Source of the DNA: Myxococcota bacterium
GTDB lineage: Bacteria; Myxococcota; Polyangia; GCA-2747355; JAKLHH01
Direction of reading: 5' to 3'
DNA length: 7,574 nt
Assembly: GCA_022710245.1 (NCBI GenBank)
Contig: JAKLHH010000340.1
Coordinates: 1-7,574 of the forward strand
The notes beneath the pieces are model-generated. The model did not search any database. It saw only the letters and a program-made list of their open reading frames with translations, and was not told the DNA's origin. Below, in pieces: positions 1 through 6,923 of the stretch. The position numbers were made by a program, and so were the translations under genes. How positions within the stretch are numbered: position 1 is the stretch's first letter; each line of letters starts with the position of its first letter.

Positions 1-37
1 AGCCGCGAAGCGGGCGCTCGAGCAGCTCCCGCGCTGA
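1..37 (+). CDS. Possible C-terminus of an upstream forward gene
   Basis: Reading from base 2 gives AAKRALEQLPR followed by TGA at 35-37. Every third codon position in this stretch is G or C, the signature of true coding sequence in this genome. The other two forward frames have A or T at several third positions. The 44-bp tandem repeat makes the other frames end with the same peptide at 81 (AAKRALEQLPR) and at 125 (AAKWALEQLPR), so a stop at 81 or 125 cannot be excluded. Only about a dozen residues are visible and no family can be assigned. The stretch could also be non-coding. Confidence 0.25.
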   Translation, partial: AAKRALEQLPR

Positions 38-132
38 TCAGGCGAGCCGCGAAGCGGGCGCTCGAGCAGCTCCCGCGCTGATCAGGCGAGCCGCGAAGTG
101 GGCGCTCGAGCAGCTCCCGCGCTGATCGGGCG
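1..132. repeat. Three tandem 44-bp units
   Basis: Units lie at 1-44, 45-88 and 89-132. The first two are identical. The third differs at two positions (99, c to t; 128, a to g). A fourth copy starts at 133 with agccgc and then diverges. Each unit contains gcggg and cccgc flanking the palindrome gctcgagc, so each could fold into a small hairpin, weakened in unit 3. Each unit also contains one TGA (35-37, 79-81, 123-125). Because 44 is not a multiple of three, the three TGAs close all three forward frames. There are no unique spacers, so this is not a CRISPR array. The array may extend to the left of the window. Confidence 0.97.
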
Positions 133-156
133 AGCCGCCGGCCGTGCCCGCCGAAG

Positions 157-186
157 TTCGCCTCACCGACTGAACGCGTCTATACT
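157..186 (+). promoter_or_regulatory. Candidate promoter with TATACT -10, near-leaderless
   Basis: TATACT at 181-186 matches the TATAAT consensus at five of six positions and stands out in GC-rich DNA. A weak -35 candidate, TTCGCC (157-162), lies 18 bp upstream. Standard spacing puts +1 near 193, only two bases before the ATG at 195. No Shine-Dalgarno sequence lies between the hexamer and the start, so the transcript would be essentially leaderless. The promoter is predicted from sequence only. Confidence 0.5.
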
Positions 187-194
187 GCCTCGAG

Positions 195-686
195 ATGCGA
201 CGTGAGACCCTCGCCCTCGCCGGAGCCCTCTTCGCCGGCTGCCTCGTCATTGCCCTCGCGATCTGGTTCCAGCCAGCGCGGAGGTGCACCGGGTCGGGGT
301 CCGCGGTGGTGACGGCCGGTGTGCCCGGCGGGAGCGCTCGCGCCCCGACCCCCGCGCCCCCGAGCCCCGAGGTCGCTGCGCGCGAGGCCGCGCGTCGGGC
401 GCAGGACGCGCGCCGGCTCGTCGAGACCGCCTTGAAGGGCAAGCGCCTGACCGCCGTCTGCGGCCCGCTCCTCGAGGAGGCCGGCGTGAAACAGCTGCAC
501 CTCGAGGTGTTCGTCATCTTCGACGCCGCCGGGGAAGAGACCGTCCGCGGCCTGCACCGTCCACCCATCGGCGAGACCAAGGCCGAGCTGATCCCCGCCG
601 CGCAGTGCGCGCTCCGCGAGCTCCCGCGCGTGCACGCGCCGCGCGGCCCCGAGCCGCTGCGGCTGGTGGTGCCCGTCGACCTCTGA
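195..686 (+). CDS. Membrane-anchored protein with AgmX/PglI-like (TonB-C-like) C-terminal domain
   Basis: This is a 163-aa protein. Residues 1-5 are charged (MRRET), followed by one transmembrane helix (about 6-25, ending IWF). Residues 27-57 are a Pro/Ala/Gly-rich linker and 58-85 an Arg/Ala-rich helix. A compact C-terminal domain spans about 86-163. That domain has a Cys after the helix (C89), a hydrophobic strand LEVFVIF then D-x-x-G (103-113), a second Cys (C138, AAQCAL) and a terminal strand LRLVVPVDL. This order resembles the AgmX/PglI C-terminal domain common in Myxococcota, in which two conserved Cys bracket a TonB-C-like sheet. The usual FP and yPF signatures are not clear. The predicted topology is an N-in inner-membrane anchor with the domain in the periplasm, possibly as an envelope-complex partner. 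The ATG at 195 is chosen because it opens the TM segment and follows the -10-like box. The family link is by eye. Confidence 0.85.
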   Translation: MRRETLALAGALFAGCLVIALAIWFQPARRCTGSGSAVVTAGVPGGSARAPTPAPPSPEVAAREAARRAQDARRLVETALKGKRLTAVCGPLLEEAGVKQLHLEVFVIFDAAGEETVRGLHRPPIGETKAELIPAAQCALRELPRVHAPRGPEPLRLVVPVDL

Positions 687-734
687 GTCGGGCGGCTGCA
701 GCCCCGGGGCGACGGCGGACGACGGCGGCCCCCG

Positions 735-764
735 GTGTCGCGCGCGCCTTCCATGGTGTACGCT
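735..764 (+). promoter_or_regulatory. Candidate near-leaderless promoter of the TPR gene
   Basis: TACGCT at 759-764 fits the TANNNT form of a -10 element. +1 would fall near 771, four bases before the ATG at 775. The -35 side is poor: GTGTCG at 735-740 with an 18-bp spacer. No Shine-Dalgarno sequence precedes the ATG, which sits in the short palindrome gccatggc. The case rests mainly on the same layout recurring at the other two starts in this window. Read-through from the gene ending at 686 is also possible. Confidence 0.3.
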
Positions 765-774
765 CGCCGGCGCC

Positions 775-3700
775 ATGGCCAAACGCGACGATCTCAAGGA
801 CCTCCGCCGCAAGCTCGGGCTCCCCGGCGACGGCGCGCACCCTGCCTCATCCCGGAGCGTCCCGCAGGGACGCGAGGACGGCGCGCACCCTGCCTCATCC
901 GTCCAGAACAGCACCATCCAGCTCCAGGCATCGGACCTGGAGCCCGTCGAGGAGTCGCTGCCCGAGGCCGCGACGCCGGCGGCCGAGGCGAGGCCGCGCA
1001 CACCGCTCCGCGGCGGCGCAACGCAGCCTGGCCTCGCTGCCTCATCCAGGAGCGTCCCGCAGGGACGCGAGGACCGGGCCCCGACGGCCCCGGCCGGCAA
1101 GCGGGGAGAGCCGGCCTCGAGCGCGGCGAGCGCCAGCTCCACCATCCAGCTCAGCGTCGCGGACCTCGAGCTCGTCGATCTCGACCAGCTGATCGAGCAG
1201 ACCAGCGTCGACCACGTCGCCCCGTCAGCGGGCGCAGCGGGGACGGCGGCGGGCCCGGCGGCAGGCCCGCTCTGGACCGACTGGGCCGCAGACGCGGCGT
1301 TCTACCGCCGCGAGGCGCAGGCCCTGGGCGCGCAGCAGCCGGAGCGCGCTGGCCTCCTCTGGCTGGAGGCCGCTCGCGCCGCGCAGCAGGGCGGCGCTGA
1401 GCGCGCCGTGGTCCTCGAGGATCTCCGTCGCGCCGAAGGGCAGGCGCCGGGGCCGCAGCTGGCCCAGCTCCTGCGCCGATTCCACCTCGAGCTCGGCGAG
1501 CACGATCACGCGCTCGCGCTCACCGCGCGGGCCGCCGAGACCGGCGACGACCTGCCGGCGCGCGTCGCGGCGCTGATCGAGGCCCACGCGCTGCTCCGCC
1601 AGCGTGGCGAGTCCGAGCAGGCGGCCGCGCTCCTCAGGCAGGCGCGCGACCTCCAGGCCGGTCACCCGATCGTCCTCGCGCTCCTGGCCGGGCTCTACCT
1701 CGAGCACGCGCAGCACGAGCCCGCCTGCGACGCGCTCGAGCAGCTCGCGGAGGCGCTCGGCGCCCCCGAGGAGCGCGCCTCTTGCCTGCTCGCCGCGGGG
1801 AGCCTCTGCGAGCACCGCCTGGGCCAGACGGTGCGGGCCGAGCAGCTCTACCTCCGCGCCGTCGAGCATGACCCCGCGCACCTGCCCGCGCTGGTCGCGC
1901 TCGCCGCCCTCCACGAGCAGGCTGGCGCCTGGGTCTACCTCGGCCAGACGCTCGAGCGCCTGGTCGTCCTGGAGACCGAGCCCGCGGCGCGCGCCCGCTT
2001 GCTGGTGCGGCTCGGGTCGCTGCACCTCTACCGCACCCGTGACCTCGACGCGGCCGCGCGCGCCTTCGCCGCGGCGGCCGAGGTGGCCCCTGACCAGACC
2101 ACGCCGCTGACGCGGCTCGCCCAGATCCACGAGGCCACCGGCCGGCGCGACGCGGTCCTCGCCACCCTGCGCCGCCTGCTCCCGCTCACGGTCGATCCGC
2201 CGGGGCGCGCCGCGCTGCTCGTCCGCGTGGGCCGCCTGCTCCGCCGCGTCGACCAGCAGGAGGAGCTGATCGCCGTCTACCGGCAGGCGCTGGAGGCCCA
2301 GCCCGGCTACCTGCCAGCGCTGCAGGCGCTCGGCACCCTGCTCCGCCAGCGCGGCGACCTCGCCGGGCTGCTCGAGATCCTCCGCCCCGAGAGCGAGGGG
2401 GCGCAGACCACCGAGCGACGCGCCCTCTGCTTCCTGGAGATGGCCGAGCTGCTCGCGACGGGGCTGGCACGCCCCGAGGAGGCGTGCGCTGCCTACTCGC
2501 GCGCGCTGGAGCTCGACCCCGACCTGCGCCTGGCGTTCTGGAGGCTGCGCGGCCTGCTGCGCGAGGAGCAGCGCTTCCCCGAGCTCGCCCGCCTCCTCGC
2601 CACGCAGATCGAGCGCACCGCCGACCCGCGCTCGCGGCAGCACTGGCTCCTCGAGCTGGCGCGGCTGCAGTCGGGGCCGATCGGCGCCGTGGACCGCGCC
2701 ATCGCCACGCTCGAGCGCGCGAGAGAGATCAAGGAGAGCTCGCTGGCCGAGATGGAGCTCCTCGAGTTGCACCTCCGCGCCGGCAACCACGCCGAGGCGG
2801 CGGAGCTGCTGCGACTCGAGGCCCGCACCACACGGGACCGCCCCGAGTCGCTCTGGCGACGGATCGAGGCTGCGCTGCTCCTCGAGGAGCGCCTCGGCGA
2901 GCACGACCGCGCGCTCGCCGTCTGCGGCGAGGTGCTCGCGGAGGAGCCCGGCTGCGGCATGGCGCTCCGCGTCTCCGGCCGCATCCTCCACCGCCTCGGC
3001 CGGTGGCCCGAGCTGGTCGCGCTGCACCAGCAGCAGCTCGCCCAGACCAGCGGCCCGGCCGCCGCGGCGGCGCTCTGGTGCCGCATCGGCCGCCTGCAGG
3101 AGGAGGATCTCGGCCGCCCCGAGCTCGCGATCGAGGCGTACCAGCACGCACTCGCGCAGGAGCCCGAGTGCGGGCCGGCGCTCGAGGCTCTCGAGCGCCT
3201 CTACGAGGGCGCGCAGCGCTACGCGGAGCTGGTGGGCGTGCTGCAGCAGCTCGCGCGCACGCGCCGCGACCCCGTCGCCGCCGCCGACCTCCTCTGCCGG
3301 GCCGCCGAGGTCGAGGACGCGCTGCGGGACGACCCCCGCGCCGCCGCGGCGCTCTACGGCGCGGCGCTCGCCGAGAGCCCCGGCGGGCTCGCGCTCGAGC
3401 GCCTCTGCGCGCTGCAGCTCCGGCAGGGCCAGCACGAGGCCGCCGCCGCGAGCCTGCAGCGCCTCACCGAGCAGGCCGCGAGCCCGCTCGAGGCGAGCCG
3501 GCTGCTGCTGCAGCGCGCCCGCCTCCTCGATCGCCTCGGGCGGCAGCCCGAGCCCGCGCTCCTCGACGAGGCCGCGCAGGCACCCGGCTGCGAGGTGCGG
3601 CTGCGCTTCGAGCAGCTCCGCGCCCGTCGCCTCGTCGCCGGCGGCGAGCTCGCCGGCGCGCTCCTCTACCTCGGCGGGCGCTCGCCCGATCCGTCGCTCG

Positions 3701-6084
3701 CCGCGGCCTACCTGCTCGAGTCCGCGCTCCGCGCGGAGCTCTCCGGCCTCCACCAGCCCCAGGTCGAGGCGGCGCAGGGCGCGGCCTCGCGCGCCCCCGA
3801 GGAGCCCGCCGCGAGCTGGTGCCTGCAGCGCGGGCTGCGCGCCGCGGGCGAGTGGGACCGGCTCGCCGCGGCGCTGGAGTCCGAGGCGGCGCGGCAGCCG
3901 GACCCCCGCGTCAGGCTGCAGCTCCTCAGCGCGGCCTCGGCCGCCGAGATGCTGGCCGGCGATGCAGCGCAGGTGGGCCGCCTGGCGCGCCAGTGCCTGG
4001 CGATCGATGGACGCCATCTGCCGACGCTGCGCTGGCTCGCGCACCTGGCCGAGCTGGGCCACCGCTGGTCCGACCTCGCGGCCCTGCAGGACCTCCTCGC
4101 CGAGGCCTGCGCCGACGCGGAGAACCGGGCGGCGGCGTCCATGCGCGCCGCCGAGCTGTGGGCCGACCGGGTCGGCGACAGCGCCGCGGCCGTCTTCAGC
4201 CTCGAGCGCCTGCTCGCGCGTGACCCCGGGCAGCCGCAGGCCTTCGCGCGCGCCGCGCGCCTGCTCGACGCGCGCGGCGAGCACGCCCGGCTCTCGGAGC
4301 TCTACGCTCAGCGCATCACCGCCTGCGCCGACCCGGCCGGGCGGGCTGCCCTGCTCCGGCTCCACGTTCGACTGCTGCGCGACCGGCTGGGGGATGGCCC
4401 GCGCGCGGCGGCCGAGCTGGGCCGGCTGCTCGAGCTCTGCCCCGAGGACCGCGACGCGCTGCAGGAGCTGACCGAGGTCCTCGTCGCCGAGGAGCGCTGG
4501 TCGGACGCCGCGGCCGCTCTGGCGCGGCTCATCGCCAGCGCGCCCGACGCCGCCACCCGGCAGGCCGGCCGCCTGACGCTCGCGCGGCTGCAGCTGAAGC
4601 AGCTGCGGCAGCCGGCGCGCGCCGCCGAGGTCATCGCGGCGATCCTCGAGGACGACCCTCTCAACCTCCCGGCCAGACAGCTCAGGGTCGAGCTCCTCGT
4701 CGAGGAGAGCCGCTGGGCGGACGCGCAGCAGCTCCTCGACGAGGTGAGCGCGGAGGACCAGCCGGCCGTGCAGGTCTGGGCGCTCTCGCAGCTGGCGGAC
4801 GTGGCCCGCGTCGGCCTGCGCGACGAGGTGCTGCGGAGCCGCTACGAGGACGAGGCGCTCACCCTCGCGGCCGGACACCCCGAGGTGCTGCGGGACCTGG
4901 TGGAGCGCGCGCGGCAGCGCGGCGAGCTGCCCCGCCTGGTCGAGGCAGGGGGCAGCGTCCTCGAGCGCGCCACCGACCCCGCGGCCGCCGCTGGCCTCCG
5001 GCTCTGCCTCGCCGGCGTGCTCCTCGAGGACCTGCGTCGGCCCGGGCGAGCGCTCGAGCTGCTGCGCGAGCTCCGGCTCGCGGCGCCGGACCAGCAGGAG
5101 GTCGCGCTCCTCCACGCGCGCGCCCTCGAGCAGGTCGGCGACCTCGAGGGCGCCGCGGAGGCCTACCGCGCGCTGGTCGCCGATGACCACGCCTGCGCCC
5201 CCGCCTACCGCGGGCTGAGCCGGATCCTGGCGCCGCTCGGACGGCCGGCCAGCGCGCTCGCGGCCACGGCGCTCCTCGACCTGCTCGGAGCCGCCACGCC
5301 GTCGGAGAAGGCACACCTGGAGGCGCGCGAGCCGCGCCGCGCCCCGGCGGGGAGGCTGGACCCGGCCGCGCTGCCTCTGAGCGCGGAGCTGCAGCCGATC
5401 GCCCGGCTCCTCGAGCTCGCGCGGCCGCACCTCGGCCAGGTCTACCCGCTGAAGCAGCGCCACCCGGCACGCGCCACGCTCCCCGCGGTGATCGCCGCCC
5501 AGCGCCTGGCGTCGACGCTGGGCCTCACCGGGGTGCTGGTCTCCATCGAGGGCGAGGCCCCGGCTCGCGCCGGCATCGGCGATCCGGCGCCGCTGCAGAT
5601 CGCGGCGCGCGTCGCTGCCCGCCCGGAGAGCGCGGTCTTTCGCTTCTGGGTGGGCCGCGCGCTGGTCTCGGCGGCGCGGACCGGCGCGCTCCTCGAGCAG
5701 CTCGAGGACGACGAGCTGGCGCGGCTGGTGGAGGCGCTCCGCGTCGAGCGCCCGATCCTGCCCGAGGTGGCGACGCTGCGACGTCAGGTGCAGCGCGCGC
5801 TCCCGCGGAAGACGCGCAAGCAGGTCGAGCAGCTCGAGGTCGAGGTGGGGCGGGTCACGGCCGCGCGCTGGACCCAGCTCAGGCAGGAGGAGCGGCTGCG
5901 CGCCGACCAGCTCGGGATCGTGCTCTGCGGCAACCCGCGCGTGGGCCTCGCCGAGCTCGCCGGCGTGCTCGGCACGCCGGACGGGCTCGCCGCCTCACCC
6001 TACGTCCACGCCCTGATGGACTTCGTCCTCTCCGAGGGGTACGCGGCCCTCCACGCCGCGCTCTGGAGCGTGCACGCCCCCTGA
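775..6084 (+). CDS. Giant TPR-repeat protein, 1769 aa
   Basis: Residues 1-14 are basic and charged (MAKRDDLKDLRRKL). Residues 15-165 are low-complexity and probably disordered. They contain ASSRSVPQGRED twice (24-35 and 89-100) and an STIQL-xxx-DLExV motif twice (46-58 and 122-134). From about 166 to 1480 the chain is helical TPR-like repeats: for example AEQLYLRAVEHDP (about 355), CAAYSRALELDPD (about 571), AIEAYQHALAQEPE (about 785) and AAEAYRALVADD (about 1460). Residues about 1525-1769 are a separate domain with FRFWVGRAL (1622-1630) and RADQLGIVLCGN (1709-1720). There is no signal peptide or TM helix, so it is predicted cytoplasmic, a large scaffold for protein partners. Its specific role is unknown. 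The start has no Shine-Dalgarno sequence. The next ATG upstream (753) is out of frame. The reading frame is open throughout with high GC at third positions, and the gene converges on the barrel gene with 3 bp between stops. Confidence 0.95.
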   Translation: MAKRDDLKDLRRKLGLPGDGAHPASSRSVPQGREDGAHPASSVQNSTIQLQASDLEPVEESLPEAATPAAEARPRTPLRGGATQPGLAASSRSVPQGREDRAPTAPAGKRGEPASSAASASSTIQLSVADLELVDLDQLIEQTSVDHVAPSAGAAGTAAGPAAGPLWTDWAADAAFYRREAQALGAQQPERAGLLWLEAARAAQQGGAERAVVLEDLRRAEGQAPGPQLAQLLRRFHLELGEHDHALALTARAAETGDDLPARVAALIEAHALLRQRGESEQAAALLRQARDLQAGHPIVLALLAGLYLEHAQHEPACDALEQLAEALGAPEERASCLLAAGSLCEHRLGQTVRAEQLYLRAVEHDPAHLPALVALAALHEQAGAWVYLGQTLERLVVLETEPAARARLLVRLGSLHLYRTRDLDAAARAFAAAAEVAPDQTTPLTRLAQIHEATGRRDAVLATLRRLLPLTVDPPGRAALLVRVGRLLRRVDQQEELIAVYRQALEAQPGYLPALQALGTLLRQRGDLAGLLEILRPESEGAQTTERRALCFLEMAELLATGLARPEEACAAYSRALELDPDLRLAFWRLRGLLREEQRFPELARLLATQIERTADPRSRQHWLLELARLQSGPIGAVDRAIATLERAREIKESSLAEMELLELHLRAGNHAEAAELLRLEARTTRDRPESLWRRIEAALLLEERLGEHDRALAVCGEVLAEEPGCGMALRVSGRILHRLGRWPELVALHQQQLAQTSGPAAAAALWCRIGRLQEEDLGRPELAIEAYQHALAQEPECGPALEALERLYEGAQRYAELVGVLQQLARTRRDPVAAADLLCRAAEVEDALRDDPRAAAALYGAALAESPGGLALERLCALQLRQGQHEAAAASLQRLTEQAASPLEASRLLLQRARLLDRLGRQPEPALLDEAAQAPGCEVRLRFEQLRARRLVAGGELAGALLYLGGRSPDPSLAAAYLLESALRAELSGLHQPQVEAAQGAASRAPEEPAASWCLQRGLRAAGEWDRLAAALESEAARQPDPRVRLQLLSAASAAEMLAGDAAQVGRLARQCLAIDGRHLPTLRWLAHLAELGHRWSDLAALQDLLAEACADAENRAAASMRAAELWADRVGDSAAAVFSLERLLARDPGQPQAFARAARLLDARGEHARLSELYAQRITACADPAGRAALLRLHVRLLRDRLGDGPRAAAELGRLLELCPEDRDALQELTEVLVAEERWSDAAAALARLIASAPDAATRQAGRLTLARLQLKQLRQPARAAEVIAAILEDDPLNLPARQLRVELLVEESRWADAQQLLDEVSAEDQPAVQVWALSQLADVARVGLRDEVLRSRYEDEALTLAAGHPEVLRDLVERARQRGELPRLVEAGGSVLERATDPAAAAGLRLCLAGVLLEDLRRPGRALELLRELRLAAPDQQEVALLHARALEQVGDLEGAAEAYRALVADDHACAPAYRGLSRILAPLGRPASALAATALLDLLGAATPSEKAHLEAREPRRAPAGRLDPAALPLSAELQPIARLLELARPHLGQVYPLKQRHPARATLPAVIAAQRLASTLGLTGVLVSIEGEAPARAGIGDPAPLQIAARVAARPESAVFRFWVGRALVSAARTGALLEQLEDDELARLVEALRVERPILPEVATLRRQVQRALPRKTRKQVEQLEVEVGRVTAARWTQLRQEERLRADQLGIVLCGNPRVGLAELAGVLGTPDGLAASPYVHALMDFVLSEGYAALHAALWSVHAP
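829..900. repeat. Palindromic element flanked by 24-bp direct repeats, inside coding sequence
   Basis: Identical 24-bp blocks at 829-852 and 877-900 (each encoding DGAHPASS) flank a 24-bp core at 853-876 encoding RSVPQGRE. The core holds a perfect hairpin: GCGTCCC (857-863), loop GCA, GGGACGC (867-873). All pieces are multiples of three, so the TPR reading frame is kept. The right half of this array (841-879) recurs at 1036-1074. Confidence 0.95.
1036..1074. repeat. Second copy of the palindromic element
   Basis: These 39 bases match 841-879 at 37 positions; the differences are at 1036 (g for c) and 1048 (a for c). The GCGTCCC-GCA-GGGACGC hairpin is fully kept (1052-1068). The copy is read in the same codon phase and encodes the same ASSRSVPQGRED peptide (residues 89-100) in the disordered N-terminal part of the TPR protein. 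Confidence 0.95.
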
Positions 6085-6087
6085 TGC

Positions 6088-6888
6088 TCAGAGCTGGAAC
6101 GCGGCGCCGAGGAAGACGGTGTAGGGTGGAGCTTCGGCGGTGAAGCCGGCGCGGACGCCTGCGTCGAGCTGCAGGTTCGGCGTGAGCAGCAGGATCAGCC
6201 CGCTGGCGACCACGCCGATCCAGCGCAGCCCTCCCTCGCGCCACGTCTCGCCGTAGATCTCGGCGAAGATCGAGAGCCGCCGGACCAGGGCCCGCGTGAG
6301 CGCCACGCTCTGCGCCCAGTGCAGCGCGCGCTCGCCGCTGGCCCCGGCGCGCGCGAGCGCCCCCAGGTTGAACTCCAGCTCCAGCTCCCAGCCGAGGTCG
6401 GCGCCGAGGAGGAGCTGACCGCCTCCCTCCACCACGCCGCCGCGGAGCGGCACCCAGACGACCGGCGCGACGGTCAGCGCGAGGGGCCCATGCCGGCCGC
6501 CGAAGAGCTGGAGCTTCGTGCGCAGGTAGAGGCTCTCGCTGGCGAGGACCTGGTAGCCGGCCGCGCCGTCCTCGAGGCCGAGGCCGCCCCAGCCCACCTG
6601 CAGATCGATCCCCGTCCAGAGGCCGACCTTGGCCAGCACCTCGAGGAGCTGCCAGGTCCGCGGCTCGCCGCCGGCGAAGGCCGCCAGCCCGAACTCCGCC
6701 ACGAGGTGGCCCGGCGGTGCCGGGATGGGCGTGTCGGTGAGGTGCGGCCGGTCCGTCTCGATCGGCTCCAGGCAGGCGCGAGGGAGCGGGCGCAGCAGGT
6801 GGAAGCGGCCCGCGCAGGTCTCTCGGGCCTCGGCCGTGACCGCGGTCAGCGTGAGCGCGAGAACGAGCGAGAGGGGAGCGAGGCGCAT
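6088..6888 (-). CDS. Predicted outer-membrane beta-barrel protein
   Basis: This is a 266-aa protein. It begins with a Sec signal peptide (MRLAPLSLVLALTLTAVTAEA), with likely cleavage after A21 (AEA) or A19 (VTA). The mature N-terminus has two Cys (C25, C39) that could form a disulfide. It then carries ETDRPHLTDTPIPAPPGH (44-61) followed by VAEFGLAAF. A 'TDRP...T...P.GH...E' opening is typical of the barrel family annotated as transporter or phenol MetA-degradation-like (Pfam Phenol_MetA_deg). The rest alternates hydrophobic and polar residues in strand-sized blocks separated by Gly-rich turns. It ends VFLGAAFQL, a beta-signal-like last strand, though with Leu rather than the usual Phe or Trp. 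The substrate is unknown. An in-frame ATG at 6939 would add 17 residues ahead of the signal peptide and would place the promoter inside the gene, so 6888 is preferred. The upstream neighbour on the same strand is the lipoprotein gene. Confidence 0.88.
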   Translation of the reverse strand: MRLAPLSLVLALTLTAVTAEARETCAGRFHLLRPLPRACLEPIETDRPHLTDTPIPAPPGHLVAEFGLAAFAGGEPRTWQLLEVLAKVGLWTGIDLQVGWGGLGLEDGAAGYQVLASESLYLRTKLQLFGGRHGPLALTVAPVVWVPLRGGVVEGGGQLLLGADLGWELELEFNLGALARAGASGERALHWAQSVALTRALVRRLSIFAEIYGETWREGGLRWIGVVASGLILLLTPNLQLDAGVRAGFTAEAPPYTVFLGAAFQL

Positions 6889-6894
6889 CGGTGC

Positions 6895-6923
6895 AGCGTG
6901 GCACCGACCGACGACCGTGACAA
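6895..6923 (-). promoter_or_regulatory. Candidate leaderless promoter of the barrel gene
   Basis: On the minus strand, TTGTCA (6923-6918) matches the -35 consensus at five of six positions. A spacer of exactly 17 bp is followed by CACGCT (6900-6895), a weak -10 that keeps the A at position 2 and the T at position 6. Six bases (gcaccg) then precede the ATG at 6888. Standard spacing puts +1 on the A of the ATG. No Shine-Dalgarno sequence is present. Read-through from the lipoprotein gene 77 bp upstream is an alternative. Confidence 0.4.

Noticed and set aside
1..132. CRISPR-like array
   Set aside because: The 44-bp units are directly adjacent with no unique spacers between them.
231..243. Lipobox-like FAGC in the protein starting at 195 (Cys16)
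   Set aside because: The -3 residue is Phe, and a further hydrophobic stretch (LVIALAIWF) follows the Cys. The segment reads as an uncleaved transmembrane anchor rather than a lipoprotein signal.
690..713. GC-rich palindromes (ggctgcagcc, gccccggggc) after the stop at 686
   Set aside because: The stems are short or have loops too small, there is no T-run, and palindromes of this size are expected often in DNA of this composition. Not called a terminator.
38..1192. Several overlapping long open frames on both strands (for example 180-1145 minus, 284-1192 plus)
   Set aside because: They are Arg/Pro/Ala-rich shadows of the genes at 195 and 775 with no plausible start context or domain.
1225..5463. 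A 1412-codon open frame on the minus strand opposite the TPR gene
   Set aside because: Its translation is low-complexity (Leu, Glu, Arg, Gly, Ala) with no recognisable domain. Strong G/C third-position bias on the plus strand removes stop codons from an antisense frame, which fully explains it. The plus-strand frame has clear TPR motifs.
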